Assembly (NCBI RefSeq): GCF_017084445.1
Contig: NZ_CP070947.1
Coordinates: 720,457 to 784,456, forward strand
DNA length: 64,000 nt
Direction of reading: 5' to 3'
Source: Mycoplasma sp. Mirounga ES2805-ORL
GTDB lineage: Bacteria; Bacillota_I; Bacilli_A; Mycoplasmatales; Metamycoplasmataceae
Under the pieces are notes generated by a model, which worked only from the letters and a program-made list of their open reading frames with translations, ran no database searches and was not told where the DNA came from. The stretch's first letter is position 1. Each line of letters opens with the position of its first letter. Below, one piece after another: positions 11,307 through 23,286 of the stretch. The translations under genes were made by a program, and so were the position numbers.

Positions 11307-11340
11307 CTCCTTATGGACTTCTGGGCATATAGCCAAGGAG
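11307..11340 (-). promoter_or_regulatory. Structured rpsF leader hairpin, possible S6:S18 autoregulatory site
   Basis: On the minus strand, CTCCTTGGC pairs with GCC and AAGGAG around a TATAT loop and an 11-base one-sided bulge. The AAGGAG arm is the rpsF Shine-Dalgarno, so folding would hide the ribosome-binding site. S6:S18 leader autoregulation is established in other bacteria; whether this is that motif is inference, since I do not see its conserved CCG trinucleotide. Confidence 0.5.
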
Positions 11341-11369
11341 TAATAGTGTTATTTTATTACTCGTGTTAT

Positions 11370-11375
11370 ATTATA
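11370..11375 (-). promoter_or_regulatory. Probable -10 box for rpsF-ssb-rpsR
   Basis: A perfect TATAAT on the minus strand, about 68 bases upstream of the rpsF start. This would place the whole leader hairpin in the transcript. No clear -35 hexamer is seen, which is common in mycoplasmas. Confidence 0.5.
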
Positions 11376-11723
11376 TATATAAATACAAATAGACATAGTA
11401 TTTAATTAGCCTAATTTAATATCTTTGTAAAGGTTTTAAAAATTTTAATTTAGTTTTTCGCAATTTTTAAAAAGGCAAAAAACACAATATTTTTCCATAA
11501 TAATTTAACTTTTTCAATTTTTTGTATTAAAAATTTTAAATACCAATTAATTAAACAGAAATAGGAATATTTAATTCTTAAAAACTATTCTTAATTTTTT
11601 AATTAAATTAGTTTAAGTCCATTTATGGAATATTTCAATGCATAAAGTAACTAAAAATCACAAAAGTATTAGTTTTATTTACAAAAAACAATGAAATATC
11701 ACTTTTTTTATAAAATATATATA
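11376..11723. other. Divergent intergenic region between rpsF and the riboswitch
   Basis: About 350 bases of AT-rich DNA separating divergent operons. It holds no convincing ORF or RNA. A TAAAAT box at 11711-11716 is correctly placed to start transcription at the first base of the riboswitch P1 stem (about 11723). Otherwise I see nothing. Confidence 0.5.
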
Positions 11724-11830
11724 GACAAGGGTGCTTTTAATTATTAATTAAAGGCTGAGATTATACCTATTAGTTGATCATGGTAATTCATGCGTAACTA
11801 TGTATTAAGAAACAAAATATTTCCCTTGTC
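11724..11830 (+). ncRNA. TPP riboswitch (THI element)
   Basis: All core TPP-aptamer elements are present in order. P1 GACAAGGG (11724-11731) pairs perfectly with CCCTTGTC (11823-11830). GGGTGC follows, then GGCTGAGA in the pyrimidine-sensor region, ACC, then TTGATC and a CATG-GTAATT-CATGCG hairpin matching the pyrophosphate-sensor consensus. It lies directly upstream of a p37-type lipoprotein/ABC operon. No terminator hairpin follows, and the Shine-Dalgarno AGAGGAG starts about nine bases after P1. Control is therefore more likely translational (inference). Confidence 0.93.
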
Positions 11831-11856
11831 AATTACTTAGAGGAGATATTTTTTAT

Positions 11857-13161
11857 ATGAAAAAAATCAAAAAAACAATATTAGGGCTTAGTCCTTTAAT
11901 GGCTGTTGCACCTATTTCTATGGCTGCCAGTTGTTTTAATAGTAAGGATAAAGATAATTGAGATACAAAAATAACAATTGTTAATAATTGAATTAATGAA
12001 GGGTTTGAAGATACAAATTTAGAAAAAACATTTTTAGATTTATTATCGAAAAGATTTAATGATTTAAAAAATAATGATCCAAAACTAAAAGATAAACCAA
12101 ATGTTATCTTTGAAATTGCATCAAAAAGTGAACCTTCTAAAATTTATCAAGACTTAAAATCAGATAAAGAAAATGTCGATTTAGGATTAATGAATTATTC
12201 TATTTTTTCTGAAGATTTTATAGATGGTAATGTTAATGAAAATAATTTAAAGTTACATTTAGTTTCTCAAGCTAGTACACTTAAATTCAAATGACAATCC
12301 TTGGATTCAGACTTTTATGAAAATGGTTTAATAACAGATAAATTAAGAGTTGCTGCTGAAAACAATAATAAAGTTTGGTTCAATGATACAAATAAGGAAT
12401 ATCCAAATTGAACTGATGCTTATGATGAAATTCCGTATTTTGATGGTTCGAAGTACAAGTTCTTTTATGAAACCAATAAATTAACTTATGTATATCATGG
12501 GGCAATCATGATTTCTGGAACGAAGGCTAAGAGAGATGAAATAATAAAGGATTGAGAGGATAAAAACTTTAAAAAATTTGTTTCTCACGGAATAGCATTT
12601 AAAAATGAAAATAGTGCCGGAAAATATAAATATCAAGTAGCCTTAATGGCAAGACATTTTAATAAAACAATTTCAGAAATTAATGATTACTTTAGAAAAA
12701 ACTCAAATCAAATAATTAAAGGTAAATCAATAGGGAAAACATTAGGCAAAGCTGCTAGTGGAGTAGTTCCACATATCGGTTTTGCTGATGAAGGTGATTT
12801 AAATTGAACACCTAAAGCATGAGGCGAAACACTTTATAAACCAGATGGATTTGATTCAAATAAGCCGGTAAATGATGCTACAAATGACGTTGTTAGAGTT
12901 TTAACACTTACAAATCCAGCCGCTTATGATGTTGTTTTTGGCCGTCCAAGTTTGCCAAAAGAACAAGTTGATCTTATTAAAAAAGCTTTAATGTCTTTAA
13001 CGTTAGAAGAAAATACATATGGTATTTACACAGGTTACAATAAATTTCAGGATTTAACGTTAGATTTATTCAAAAAATTTATAAAACTACAAATACAAGC
13101 AGAAACTACAAAATCAGATTTAATTAAAGGATCTGATATTCCTATTATCAAGGAAAATTAA
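11857..13161 (+). CDS. p37/Cypl-type substrate-binding lipoprotein, probable thiamine/TPP binder
   Basis: Lipoprotein of 434 aa with a signal peptide, lipobox MAASC and lipidated Cys26. The gene order lipoprotein-ATPase-double permease and the sizes match the p37-p29-p69 system of Mycoplasma hyorhinis. Its p37 (Cypl) is known to bind thiamine pyrophosphate. The TPP riboswitch just upstream independently supports a thiamine-compound ligand. TGA-Trp codons are frequent. A phosphonate-type binding protein is the generic alternative from family similarity, but the riboswitch argues against it. Confidence 0.88.
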
Positions 13162-13164
13162 TTT

Positions 13165-13917
13165 ATGAAGAATATAGTTGAGTTAAGAAATATTACTTTT
13201 TCATATTCTAAAAAAAGTAAGCCTATTTTAGAAAATATATCTTTAGAAATACCTCAAGGTCAAATGGTTGCTGTCATAGGACCATCTGGAGTTGGAAAAA
13301 CTTCTCTTTTTAGGTTGCTTGTAAAGAATATTAAACCAAATGCAGGATCATTAAATCTCTTTGAGTCTGATATTTCAAATATATCTAAAAAGCAATGAAA
13401 AAAAATTATAAATAAAATAGGTTTTTTAACTCAAAAGCCAAATTTAATAAACACAGATAATGTTTATAACAACGTTAAGAGGTCATTTACCCAATATAAA
13501 AATTGATTTTATAGGTTAATTTCATATATTGACAAAGAACAACGGATGACCATTTTTAAAACTCTAGATGATTTAGACATTCTAGAAAAAGCGTTTTATA
13601 GAATTAGTGATCTAAGCGGTGGTCAACAGCAAAGGGTCGAAATAACTAAATTATTGGTTAAGAATGTTGATTTGATTTTAGCGGATGAACCTACCTCAAA
13701 TTTAGATAACGAAACCTCAAAAGACGTTTTAAAAATACTACAAAAATTAGTAAAAGAAAAAAATATGACAGTCATAGTTAATATTCATGACTTGTCATTA
13801 GTGAATTATTATTTTGATAGAGTTATTGCTCTAAATGATAAACAAATAGTTATGGACAAACCCACGAAAAATGTTGAATTATGAGAAATGATAAATATAG
13901 TAAAGAAAATCAAGTAA
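13165..13917 (+). CDS. ABC transporter ATPase, p29 type
   Basis: ATP-binding subunit (250 aa) of the p37 importer, PhnC-like. Walker A GPSGVGKTS is at residues 39-47, signature LSGGQQQR in the middle, Walker B LILADEPTSNLD, and the His-switch VNIHD after it. The TGA at 13882 is Trp, so the protein runs on to TAA 13915 and overlaps the permease gene by 37 bases, implying translational coupling. Confidence 0.9.
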
Positions 13918-15653
13918 GTAAGAAAATAAACGGATTATTTTTTAAAATAAAAAGTGATAAAGCGGAAACCGGCAAAAAACTATTGCCTGCTTTTAAGTAT
14001 GTATTTCTTGCTTTATTATTTCTAATTCCTTTAGTGTTGCTTTTTTTTCAAAATAGTGAGTTGAATGAAAATGGTTCTAGAGAATTTTGAATAGCTTTAA
14101 AAAACTTTTTTGTTTTTAGTAATCAAAGTCACTTTCTAAGTGGACCGTTATCTGATGATACAACAAATCTTTGAGTATTATCATTTGGCCTTATATACAT
14201 TACTATTAAATACACTATTGTCGGAACATTTATAGGTTTTATACTAGCTACTATAACGGCAATATTGTCTTTTAATAAAACTACTAATAAATACTTTGCA
14301 TTTTTAATTAAATATTTTGTTTTATTTTTAAGAGCTATTCCTGAACTGGTATTCATTGGTCTTTTTGCTAAAATATATTCAAGAGGAATAGGATTATTCC
14401 TTATTTATGTTTGATTTACATGACTTTGATTGCATAAATACTATATTGAAATATTAGAGAACACAGACTTAGAAGCATATTATGTTTCCATTAATCAAGG
14501 TAACAATAAATTTAAAGCTTTCTTTAAAGAAATCTTTCCTAGAGTCAAAAATAGATTTATCTCTTTATTCTTATTTTCAATTGAGGCAAATATGAGATGA
14601 GTCTCAGTTCTTGCCTTACTTGGTGTTTCAGGAATAGGTGAATTAATTGAGTTTTCAAGAATAAACCCCCCTGGACGTTTTACTGAATTAGGTGTTCCCA
14701 TTCTTGTCTTAATGATGTCAATTTCAATTTTAGAAGTTTTAAATATTTTATTTAAAAAATATGTTTTTGAAGTGAAAAGCATTAAATTAAAATTTGACAA
14801 AAAAGCAAGTAAAAAAGAAATATACAACAAATTATCAAATAAAATTAATTGGCAAAAAGTCATTACCTATTTTCTATTTATTTCTATATCAATCTATTCA
14901 ATTTTTGTTTTAACCACCACACCTATTTTTAAATACAATTCTTCAGATGCAATAACTTTTTGAAATGCATTTATCAATCCAGATTTTTCAAGCTTGAATT
15001 TTAAATCTATGAATTTTAAAGAAAATGTATTATTAATGATTTTTCAAAGTTTTGCATTTTCAATAATTACAATTTTCTTAATTTTCTTAATTACAATTCT
15101 TTTAATTAGATGAATGTCTATTAGGTTGAATAAAACATATATATCTTTATTGTCAAGACTATTAAATACTTTAGTAAGACTTATTCCAACTATTGTGTAT
15201 TTCTTTATTTTTAATCCATTTTTTATCTCGCCTATATTCCTTTTAATTTTGATAATAACTATTCATGAAGCTTCATCATTGATAAAGCAACTTACAGAAG
15301 CAATTGATAATCTTGATGAAGAGGTTATTAATAACTTAAGACTGCAAGGCTTTACAAATAATAAAATATTTTTTAGATATGCTTTACCATCTATAAAAAA
15401 TGACCTAATTTCATTACTTGTATTCTATTTTGAATTAGTTTTCCGTTCATCAATAACTTATAGTGTACTTGCAGGTGATGAACTAGCTCTTGGACACAAT
15501 ATTTGAAAAAATATGCAAAGCACGCCAAGTGGCTGACATCCTGAAACTGCAATGAGCTATATTTGACTAGCAACTATAGCAATAATTTTTATAAATGTTT
15601 CTGGTGTATTTATTAACAAAGTTTTAAATAGACGAAATAAATATATAAAGTAA
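13881..15653 (+). CDS. ABC transporter permease with two fused transmembrane domains, p69 type
   Basis: A 590-residue permease containing two PhnE-like transmembrane domains in tandem. The first half has the coupling loop around YYVSINQGNNKFKAFFKE. The second half has NLRLQGFTNNKIFFRYALP. A fused double permease agrees with the p69 partner of p37 and p29. The start ATG lies inside the ATPase gene. An internal T8 run near 14041 is a potential slippage point but the frame continues normally. With the TPP riboswitch this completes a likely thiamine-compound importer. Confidence 0.88.
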
Positions 15654-15674
15654 GTTACTTTAAAAAACTCAAAC

Positions 15675-15713
15675 AAAAACTTGTATTCCTTTTTTTGAAT
15701 ATAAGTTTTTTTT
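15675..15713 (+). terminator. Rho-independent terminator of the p37 operon
   Basis: Arms AAAAACTTGTATTC and GAATATAAGTTTTT (14 bp with one G-U pair), 8-base loop, ending in a T8 run. It sits 22 bases after the permease stop. Confidence 0.85.
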
Positions 15714-16000
15714 ATACTTTATAAGTATTCAATTAGATTTTAATTTATTTAAATGGTTATTTTGAATAACTATAGATTATCAGGGTTTAGAATTTTGCAA
15801 ATCTAATACAAGAAGAATAAGATATTTCTAATTAAATAAGAATAAAATCCCGTAATAACAGAAAATTAATATTAAAAAATAGTTTTCAAATTTATAGCAA
15901 ATAACTTTGTAGTTCTTTTCCTAGATTTATATATAATTCATAGTAATATTTTTATATTAAATAAAACACATAGAGAAAATTAGCTAGTAGGAGACAAAAA
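15714..16000 (+). promoter_or_regulatory. Intergenic region with tig-like gene promoter
   Basis: AT-rich spacer with a TATAAT at 15932-15937, about 64 bases before the next start, giving a leader of roughly 57 bases. The Shine-Dalgarno TAGGAGA precedes ATG 16001. No ORF or other structure seen. Confidence 0.5.
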
Positions 16001-17215
16001 ATGATTAATTATTCAATAAAAACAGTAAATGTAAAATTAACACAACAAGAATGAAAAGAATTTCAAAATGGTGTTGTTGTTAAAGCAATGAATGAACAAA
16101 CACAAATTCAAAAACAAGAAATTATTTCGTACGCATTAGATATGGTTGTTCAAAGTAAAATTAGAGAAGCCTTGGAAGAACTTGATAAGTTTGAAGATAA
16201 AACAATAGTGCCTATTGCACCTAATGTTGAGGTTATTCTTGTTGACGAAAATAAGTTTGAAGCGCAAATTAAGATAACTTATTATTCATTAAGTGAATTA
16301 GAAAAGTTTGATTATAAAAATCTAAAATTCGATTTTGCAGTTCAACCTCTAAAAAATGAATTTTTAGAATTAGCATTTCAAAAATTCACCCAATCTTATC
16401 CATTGTTAACGCCTATTCAAGATTTTGTTCAAGTAGGAGATCATGTAACAATTGATTATAGTGTTATACATCCAATGACTGGAAATGTATTGGATCAAAA
16501 ACAAAATATTACCTTAGTAACTAGAATGTCTCCAGGTTTTAGTATAAATTCTCTTCTACTTAACAGAATGCCAGGAAACTCATTTAAAATACGCGACCCT
16601 AAAGGCAATGATTGAATGATTATTATTAAAGGCAATAGAAGACCAATTCCTACTACTTTAACTAATAATAATATTAATAAAACCGGTATCGAGAATATTA
16701 ACAGTCTAGAAGATCTTAAGAAACGTTTATTTATGGACTTTAGAAAAGAACATTATTCAAGTGAGTTATTACGTTTCTATGAAAGAACGATGAGAGAAAT
16801 AGTTGTAAATTCTAAAATGAATTTTTCACCTGAAAATTTAAAAATGGGCTTAGTTGAATATTTCCAAAAAATTTCAGATGGAACTGCAAATATAGATCCA
16901 GATGAAGTTCTTAAAGATAAAGATCCTAAAACAATCGAACTAGTTGCAAGCGGTGATAAAAGTACAAAAGCTAAAATAATTGCCTCAACCTTTGAATTTA
17001 TGGTTTTAAATACAGAAAAAATAAAAGTAACAGATAAAGAAATAGAAAATGAAACAAACTATATTCAATCAATGTTAACCAGCAATAATAAAATGGCAAA
17101 TAAGAAGTTAGCAGAGTCTATATTAACTCGTCAAAAGATCGCTTTATCTCTTGCAAAAGTTATAAATAAAGATGTTTATACAGTTATTTCAAAAGAACTT
17201 AATTTAAGAGTTTAA
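16001..17215 (+). CDS. Trigger factor-related chaperone
   Basis: A 404-residue protein with trigger-factor-like layout. An N-terminal alpha/beta segment (MINYSIKTVNVKLTQQEW) resembles the ribosome-binding domain. A middle FKBP-like segment around FVQVGDHVTIDYSVIHPMTG follows, then a helical C-terminal arm. Similarity to canonical Tig is weak and the ribosome-binding loop is not clearly conserved, so I call it related rather than Tig itself. TGA at 16052 and 16613 are Trp. It is followed by an ABC-F gene with its own Shine-Dalgarno. Confidence 0.7.
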
Positions 17216-17306
17216 GTAAATTAAATTTTGCTATTGTGTCTAAAATCTATGATACATAGTAATTTTTTATTATTAATGTATATATCGAAATATAAGGAGA
17301 GTGAAA

Positions 17307-18920
<1,614 letters not shown>

Positions 18921-18934
18921 TTATCTTGTTTTAT

Positions 18935-18988
18935 AAAAACTACTTGTACACTTTTCATTTTGTTGTGATGATTACAAGTAGTTTTTTT
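18935..18988 (+). terminator. Rho-independent terminator after the ABC-F gene
   Basis: Arms AAAAACTACTTGTA and TACAAGTAGTTTTT with a 24-base loop and a run of seven T. Confidence 0.8.
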
Positions 18989-19008
18989 AATAAAAGCATT
19001 AAATAAAT

Positions 19009-19014
19009 TATAAT
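19009..19014 (+). promoter_or_regulatory. -10 box of the K+ channel gene, leaderless start
   Basis: A perfect TATAAT ends six bases before ATG 19021, so transcription should begin at or next to the start codon. No Shine-Dalgarno is present. Confidence 0.6.
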
Positions 19015-19020
19015 AGTCAT

Positions 19021-19944
19021 ATGAGTAAAAATAAGACATTTAAAACAACATTAAAAATGATAGAATGTATGATTTCTACATCTTCAAACATTAACGATGT
19101 TGAAGAAAATAAGAGAAAAATGACAATCTTTTTGCGGATAATTTATACAGGAATTATTTTATTTATATATCTAACTTCACTATCTTCTATATTAATAACA
19201 AATGATGTCAGATTTGAAAAAGATTGAATAAAGAGCTTAATTAACATAAATCAAAGTTTAGTTATTTTTGTAGCAACTATTGATTTTGTTCTTTGGTGAA
19301 TTATTTCACTAAATGTTGATGGGAAACGAAAATATATTAAGTTTTTCACATTTCCATTTAGATTTATGGGTATTTTGTTAATACTTATTCTGATTCCTTC
19401 AATACAGGAATTAGCAATTAACTTTGGTTATGATAACAAGTCTTTAGAATTTATTCGTTATTTTGCATTTTTAAGAGCAATAAGGCTAACAATGTTGCTT
19501 GGATTCTTTTCACCATTTAGAGCTTTATTTAATGTTTTTGAAAAAGAAAGATGAGTTTTAACTTATACATTTATCTTTATTCTATTTGTCATCTTTTTAT
19601 TCTCAACAATTTTTTACAATTTAGAAACTGATAAAACAACAAAAATATTTATGCCAAAAGAGGGTCAAACAGAGATTGATGGTAATCAATTTTTCAAAGC
19701 TATATATTTTACAACTGTTACAATGACAACTATCGGGTATGGAGATTATGCTCCTACAACGCAAATAGGTAGACTCATGGTTATAATTCTTTCATTAATA
19801 GGCATAGCAATATTTGCAATACCAAGCGGCGTTATTGCTGGTGGATTTATTACTGAATTGAAACATCAAATAGCTCAAAAAAAATTAATAAATCATCATT
19901 CAATTGATCCTGAAGAAGATAAGGAAGTTAAAAAACATGATTAG
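19021..19944 (+). CDS. Voltage-gated-type potassium channel subunit
   Basis: Cation channel (307 aa) with several transmembrane helices and the K+ selectivity filter TIGYGD at residues 237-242 (TTVTMTTIGYGDYAPTT). Upstream, a helix with spaced arginines (FLRAIRLTMLLGFFSPFRAL) resembles an S4 voltage sensor. The pore helix is followed by a final transmembrane helix and a charged C-terminus. It forms a tetrameric plasma-membrane pore in the family. It overlaps the next gene by eight bases. Confidence 0.88.
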
Positions 19945-20707
19945 AACTTTAAATATGTCTTCTATTGCGATAGCGATATTTTCAATAATTTCAATTATTT
20001 TATTTATTATCATAACTTTTGCTTCAAAAGATGCTTATATGTCTGCAACTTATAATTCTAGAAAGCATTGCATTAAAGAGAATATAAAGGTAAGAAATTA
20101 TCTATTTCCTGATCTAATTAAATATTTACTTAAAGTAACAATAACTTTTACTATTTTTACAATATTAAACATACCAGGAACTATTTTTAGTTTATATGCA
20201 ATATTTACCCAGAAATATTCAATTGATTTTTTAAGAAACGTATTAGTCACTTCTTTATCGTTACTATTATTTTTAATTGTTAGTTTAATCGCTCTAAAAT
20301 CTCTTTTAAATGTTAAAAAATGATTTAACTTTAATAATTCATTGAGTGATGAGAATTATATTGAGAATAAAATAAATTTAAGTACAAAAGAAAAACAATT
20401 AGACTTTAAAAATAATCAATATAGTTTTCAATTATATAGTAATAAAAATAGTAATATCTTTAAGAAATTATATTTTGGTGTTTTGACAATTGAGAAAAAT
20501 AAGTTGAATTCATTAACTGAAAGTGAACAACAAAAATATATTTATTCTCTTTTAATAACTGATTTTGAAACAACTTATTTTTATAAGACAAATGATAAAT
20601 TATCATTGGATATGTTAAGAGATTCTGCAATAACTTTTGGAATAATTTCTAAAAATATAAGCTCAAAAAATACAAAAAAAACTACTTCAAGAAAAAGTAG
20701 AAAGTAG
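19937..20707 (+). CDS. Membrane protein of unknown function, coupled to the K+ channel
   Basis: A 256-residue protein starting inside the channel gene (ATG 19937). It has about three hydrophobic segments: one near residues 8-28 and two close together around 50-120. A soluble C-terminal half follows, with a Lys/Ser/Thr-rich end (TKKTTSRKSRK). No family recognised. The overlap suggests it is made with the channel and may be an accessory subunit (inference). Confidence 0.7.
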
Positions 20708-20715
20708 TTTTTTAT
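20674..20715. terminator. Bidirectional terminator at the channel operon and ymdB ends
   Basis: AAAAACTACTT pairs with AAGTAGTTTTT across a 15-base loop, with A-run and T-run flanks. It overlaps the last codons of the plus-strand gene and abuts the ymdB stop. Confidence 0.65.
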
Positions 20716-21524
20716 TTTTCTTTGATATTGATGAGTTCAATAGAATTGTTTTCTTTATTTTCTGTATTCATAGTCAACACAACCGCATTAATTTTACATT
20801 TGTTATCAGAAACTTTAAATTTTACCATTGCACCATATCTCATATGTTCATATACTTCTTGATAGTTTGCTCCTATTGCTGAGTTGTAAGGGCCACACAT
20901 GCCAACATCACTAATGAAGAGTGTTTTATTAGGCAAGATAGAGGCATCATTAGTTTGGACATGTGTATGAGTTCCGCAAACCGCATCAATTTTTCCATCA
21001 ACATACAAAGCAAAAACATTTTTTTCGCTTGTCGTTTCACCATGAAAATCAACAAAACTAAAATCAGTTTTTTCTCCATATTTTAAAACACCATCAATTG
21101 CATCAAAAAATGATTCAGCAGATTCTTCTTTTCAAGGTTTCATTAATTTGTTAAATGTTATACCCATTAAGGAAGTTACTCTTATTGTTGTTGAATTATT
21201 AATGTTAAAAATTCTGCTTCCTTCTCCTGGATAGCCCTTATTGATATTTAATGGTCTAATAATGTCACTATTAGAAATAAAAGATAATATTTCTTCATTA
21301 GCTCAGACATGGTTTCCTATAGTGAATGCATTAATACCAATGTTTTTGAGAGTTGCATAATCTTTTTTATTAAAACCTTTACGACCCGAGACATTTTCAG
21401 CTTGTGCAATTACAAAGTCAACTGAATAATCATTTTTAATTTTTTCTAGATATTTTTTAACAATTTTAACTCCTGGTGCGCCAAAAATATCACCAATAAA
21501 AAGTACTTTAATTTGTTTATTCAT
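20712..21524 (-). CDS. ymdB: YmdB family metallophosphoesterase
   Basis: Cyclic-nucleotide phosphodiesterase-like metallophosphatase (270 aa). The metal-binding motifs are IGDIFGAPG near the N-terminus, AENVSGRKGF, GNHVW (Trp encoded by TGA), VDFHGETTSEK and CGTHTHVQTND with STGMCGPY-like following. YmdB relatives hydrolyse 2',3'-cyclic AMP. The ATG at 21524 starts MNKQIKVLFIGDIFG; an upstream in-frame ATG at 21593 would add 23 residues not expected in the family. recU lies upstream on the same strand. Confidence 0.88.
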
Positions 21525-21611
21525 TTTATAAAATCTTCTACATGCTTTAAAAGCATTTATTACTGTGTTTTTTATAATTTTAATATAAAACAACCAATTT
21601 TATTATATTTA

Positions 21612-22097
21612 TTAGAAGGAATTATCTATAAATGGTAGGAAATCAATAATTCCAGGAAAACATAGTTCTAATTTAAATCCATACTGTTTAATATTTTCAT
21701 AACTTATTGATTTCTTTAATTGCATTATAAAATCACTAGTTTTTATGACATAAAATTCATCTTTGCTACTAAAGAAAATTAACAAAAAGCTAACACCCCC
21801 ATTTTCTTCTATTTTTCTTAAATAGTTTATTTGATGGTTTGGAATATTTGATTTAGGTAATAAATTTTCATTAGTTGTTTTTGCTTCAAAAGCAATAAAT
21901 CGTCCCTTGTAGCAACCGATATAATCAACTGTACTTTTCTTAAAAATGAATGCATTCTCTAAATTTTTGTTGTCAACAACTTTTCTAAATTTTATTGGTA
22001 ATTCTTTTTTCTCTATGTACGCTATATTGTTATCAGTATAATAGTTTATTGTTTTGTTCACTATTGATTCTAGTAGCATTCCTCTATTTTTTTTCAT
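21612..22097 (-). CDS. recU: Holliday junction resolvase RecU
   Basis: RecU-type nuclease (161 aa). It starts MKKNRGMLLESIVNKT and carries the nuclease core STVDYIGCYKGRFIAFEAKT, in which Asp and the Glu-x-Lys form the metal site. Further conserved pieces are HQINYLRKIEENGG and FLLIFFSSKDEFYVI. It resolves recombination intermediates. The start is five bases from a TATAAA -10 box, so the mRNA is probably leaderless. It reads towards ymdB. Confidence 0.9.
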   Translation of the reverse strand: MKKNRGMLLESIVNKTINYYTDNNIAYIEKKELPIKFRKVVDNKNLENAFIFKKSTVDYIGCYKGRFIAFEAKTTNENLLPKSNIPNHQINYLRKIEENGGVSFLLIFFSSKDEFYVIKTSDFIMQLKKSISYENIKQYGFKLELCFPGIIDFLPFIDNSF

Positions 22098-22102
22098 GTT
22101 AA

Positions 22103-22211
22103 TTTATAGTTATTTTTTTAAATATTTTCAAAAAATGGAAATTTTATTATTGAATATTAATAAAATAATTAGTATTAATAATATACATATATATAGGTTT
22201 TAACTTATAAT
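22103..22211. promoter_or_regulatory. Divergent promoters for recU (minus) and acpS (plus)
   Basis: TATAAA on the minus strand at 22103-22108 lies five bases before the recU ATG. TATAAT on the plus strand at 22206-22211 lies ten bases before the acpS ATG. Neither gene shows a Shine-Dalgarno in the short leader. Confidence 0.5.
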
Positions 22212-22221
22212 AATTAATTAT

Positions 22222-22530
22222 ATGATTGGAATTGACTTAACAAATTTAAAAAGATTTAAAGGTAAAGGCGATCTATTTGCAAGAAGAATATTGCATAATG
22301 AAGAGTTTATTACTTTTAAAAAATTAAGTACAAGCGAAGATAAAACAATGTTTCTTGCAAAAAGTTGAGCTCTAAAAGAAGCAATATTTAAAGCAGATAA
22401 CTCTTTTAGTTCCTTTCAAAAAATAAATATTGTTTACCTAAACAATAAACCGACTTTTGATAATTTTGAATTATCTTTAAGTCATGAAAAAGATATGGTT
22501 ATTGCTATCGCAATAAAGAAAGAGGCCTAA
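22222..22530 (+). CDS. acpS: Holo-[acyl-carrier-protein] synthase
   Basis: Small 4'-phosphopantetheinyl transferase (102 aa). MIGIDLTNLKRF contains the metal-binding Asp. The second motif is FLAKSWALKEAIFKA with the conserved WxxKEA, its Trp encoded by TGA, and LSLSHEKDMVIAIA closes the fold. It transfers phosphopantetheine from CoA to acyl carrier protein. The plsC start directly follows its stop codon. Confidence 0.9.
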
Positions 22531-23286
22531 ATGTTTATTATTAAAATGATTTTTTTGTGACCTATATTTTTGTGAAAAATGCACAGAATAAATTCAGTTG
22601 CTAGGAAATATCGTAAGTCACAAAGACCAGAAGAATATCCATTAATTTTAAAAAATAACTATTTGTTAAAAAATGCTAAGTTTCTATTATGAATGTTTGG
22701 TATTAAGGTCACTACTGAGGGCTACAATGATATGCCAAAATCTCCAGCATTGTTAGTTCCTAATCATAAATCTAATCTTGATGCAATCGCATTACTAGTT
22801 GCTCTTGAAAAGAAAACTAAGGAAGAGGGAATTTTAAATAAGATACCAACTTTTTTAGCAAAACAAGAATTAAAGAAAAAACGACTAACTAGAAATGCAT
22901 TATCTATGATTAATACATTTTATGTTGATCGCAAGAATATACGCCAGTCACTCACTACGTTAAACGAGTTTGGTGATTTTGTTAAGCAAAATAGAACCTA
23001 TGGAGTTATTTTTCCTGAAGGCACCAGAATTTTAGAAGATGGGTTAGGCGAATTTAAGCCGGGGATATTTAAAGTTGCAATAAGTCAATATCTTCCAATA
23101 GTGCCAGTTGCAATTAGCGATACTAGAAAATTAATAAATGTCTTTTCATTTAAAAAACAGCATGTTAATATAAAATTCCTTCCTTCAATAAAACCAGGAA
23201 ATATATTAACAATGGAGCCGTTTGCGATTGCTGATAAATGTAAATTAGCTATTTCGGAGGCCTTATATGGTGAAGAAAACAAATAA
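22531..23286 (+). CDS. plsC: 1-acyl-sn-glycerol-3-phosphate acyltransferase
   Basis: Membrane acyltransferase (251 aa) making phosphatidic acid. NHKSNLDA is the HX4D catalytic motif and FPEGTR the glycerol-phosphate binding motif. An N-terminal hydrophobic helix (MFIIKMIFLWPIFLW, two TGA-Trp) anchors it. It abuts acpS and overlaps scpA by 20 bases, placing lipid and chromosome-segregation genes in one operon. Confidence 0.92.

Noticed and set aside
14037..14050. T8 run in the p69-type permease as a phase-variation switch
   Set aside because: The gene is in frame, and homopolymers of this length are expected by chance in such AT-rich DNA; no surface-switch context.
17301..17306. GTG start for the ABC-F gene
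   Set aside because: It touches the AAGGAGA; ATG two codons later has proper spacing.
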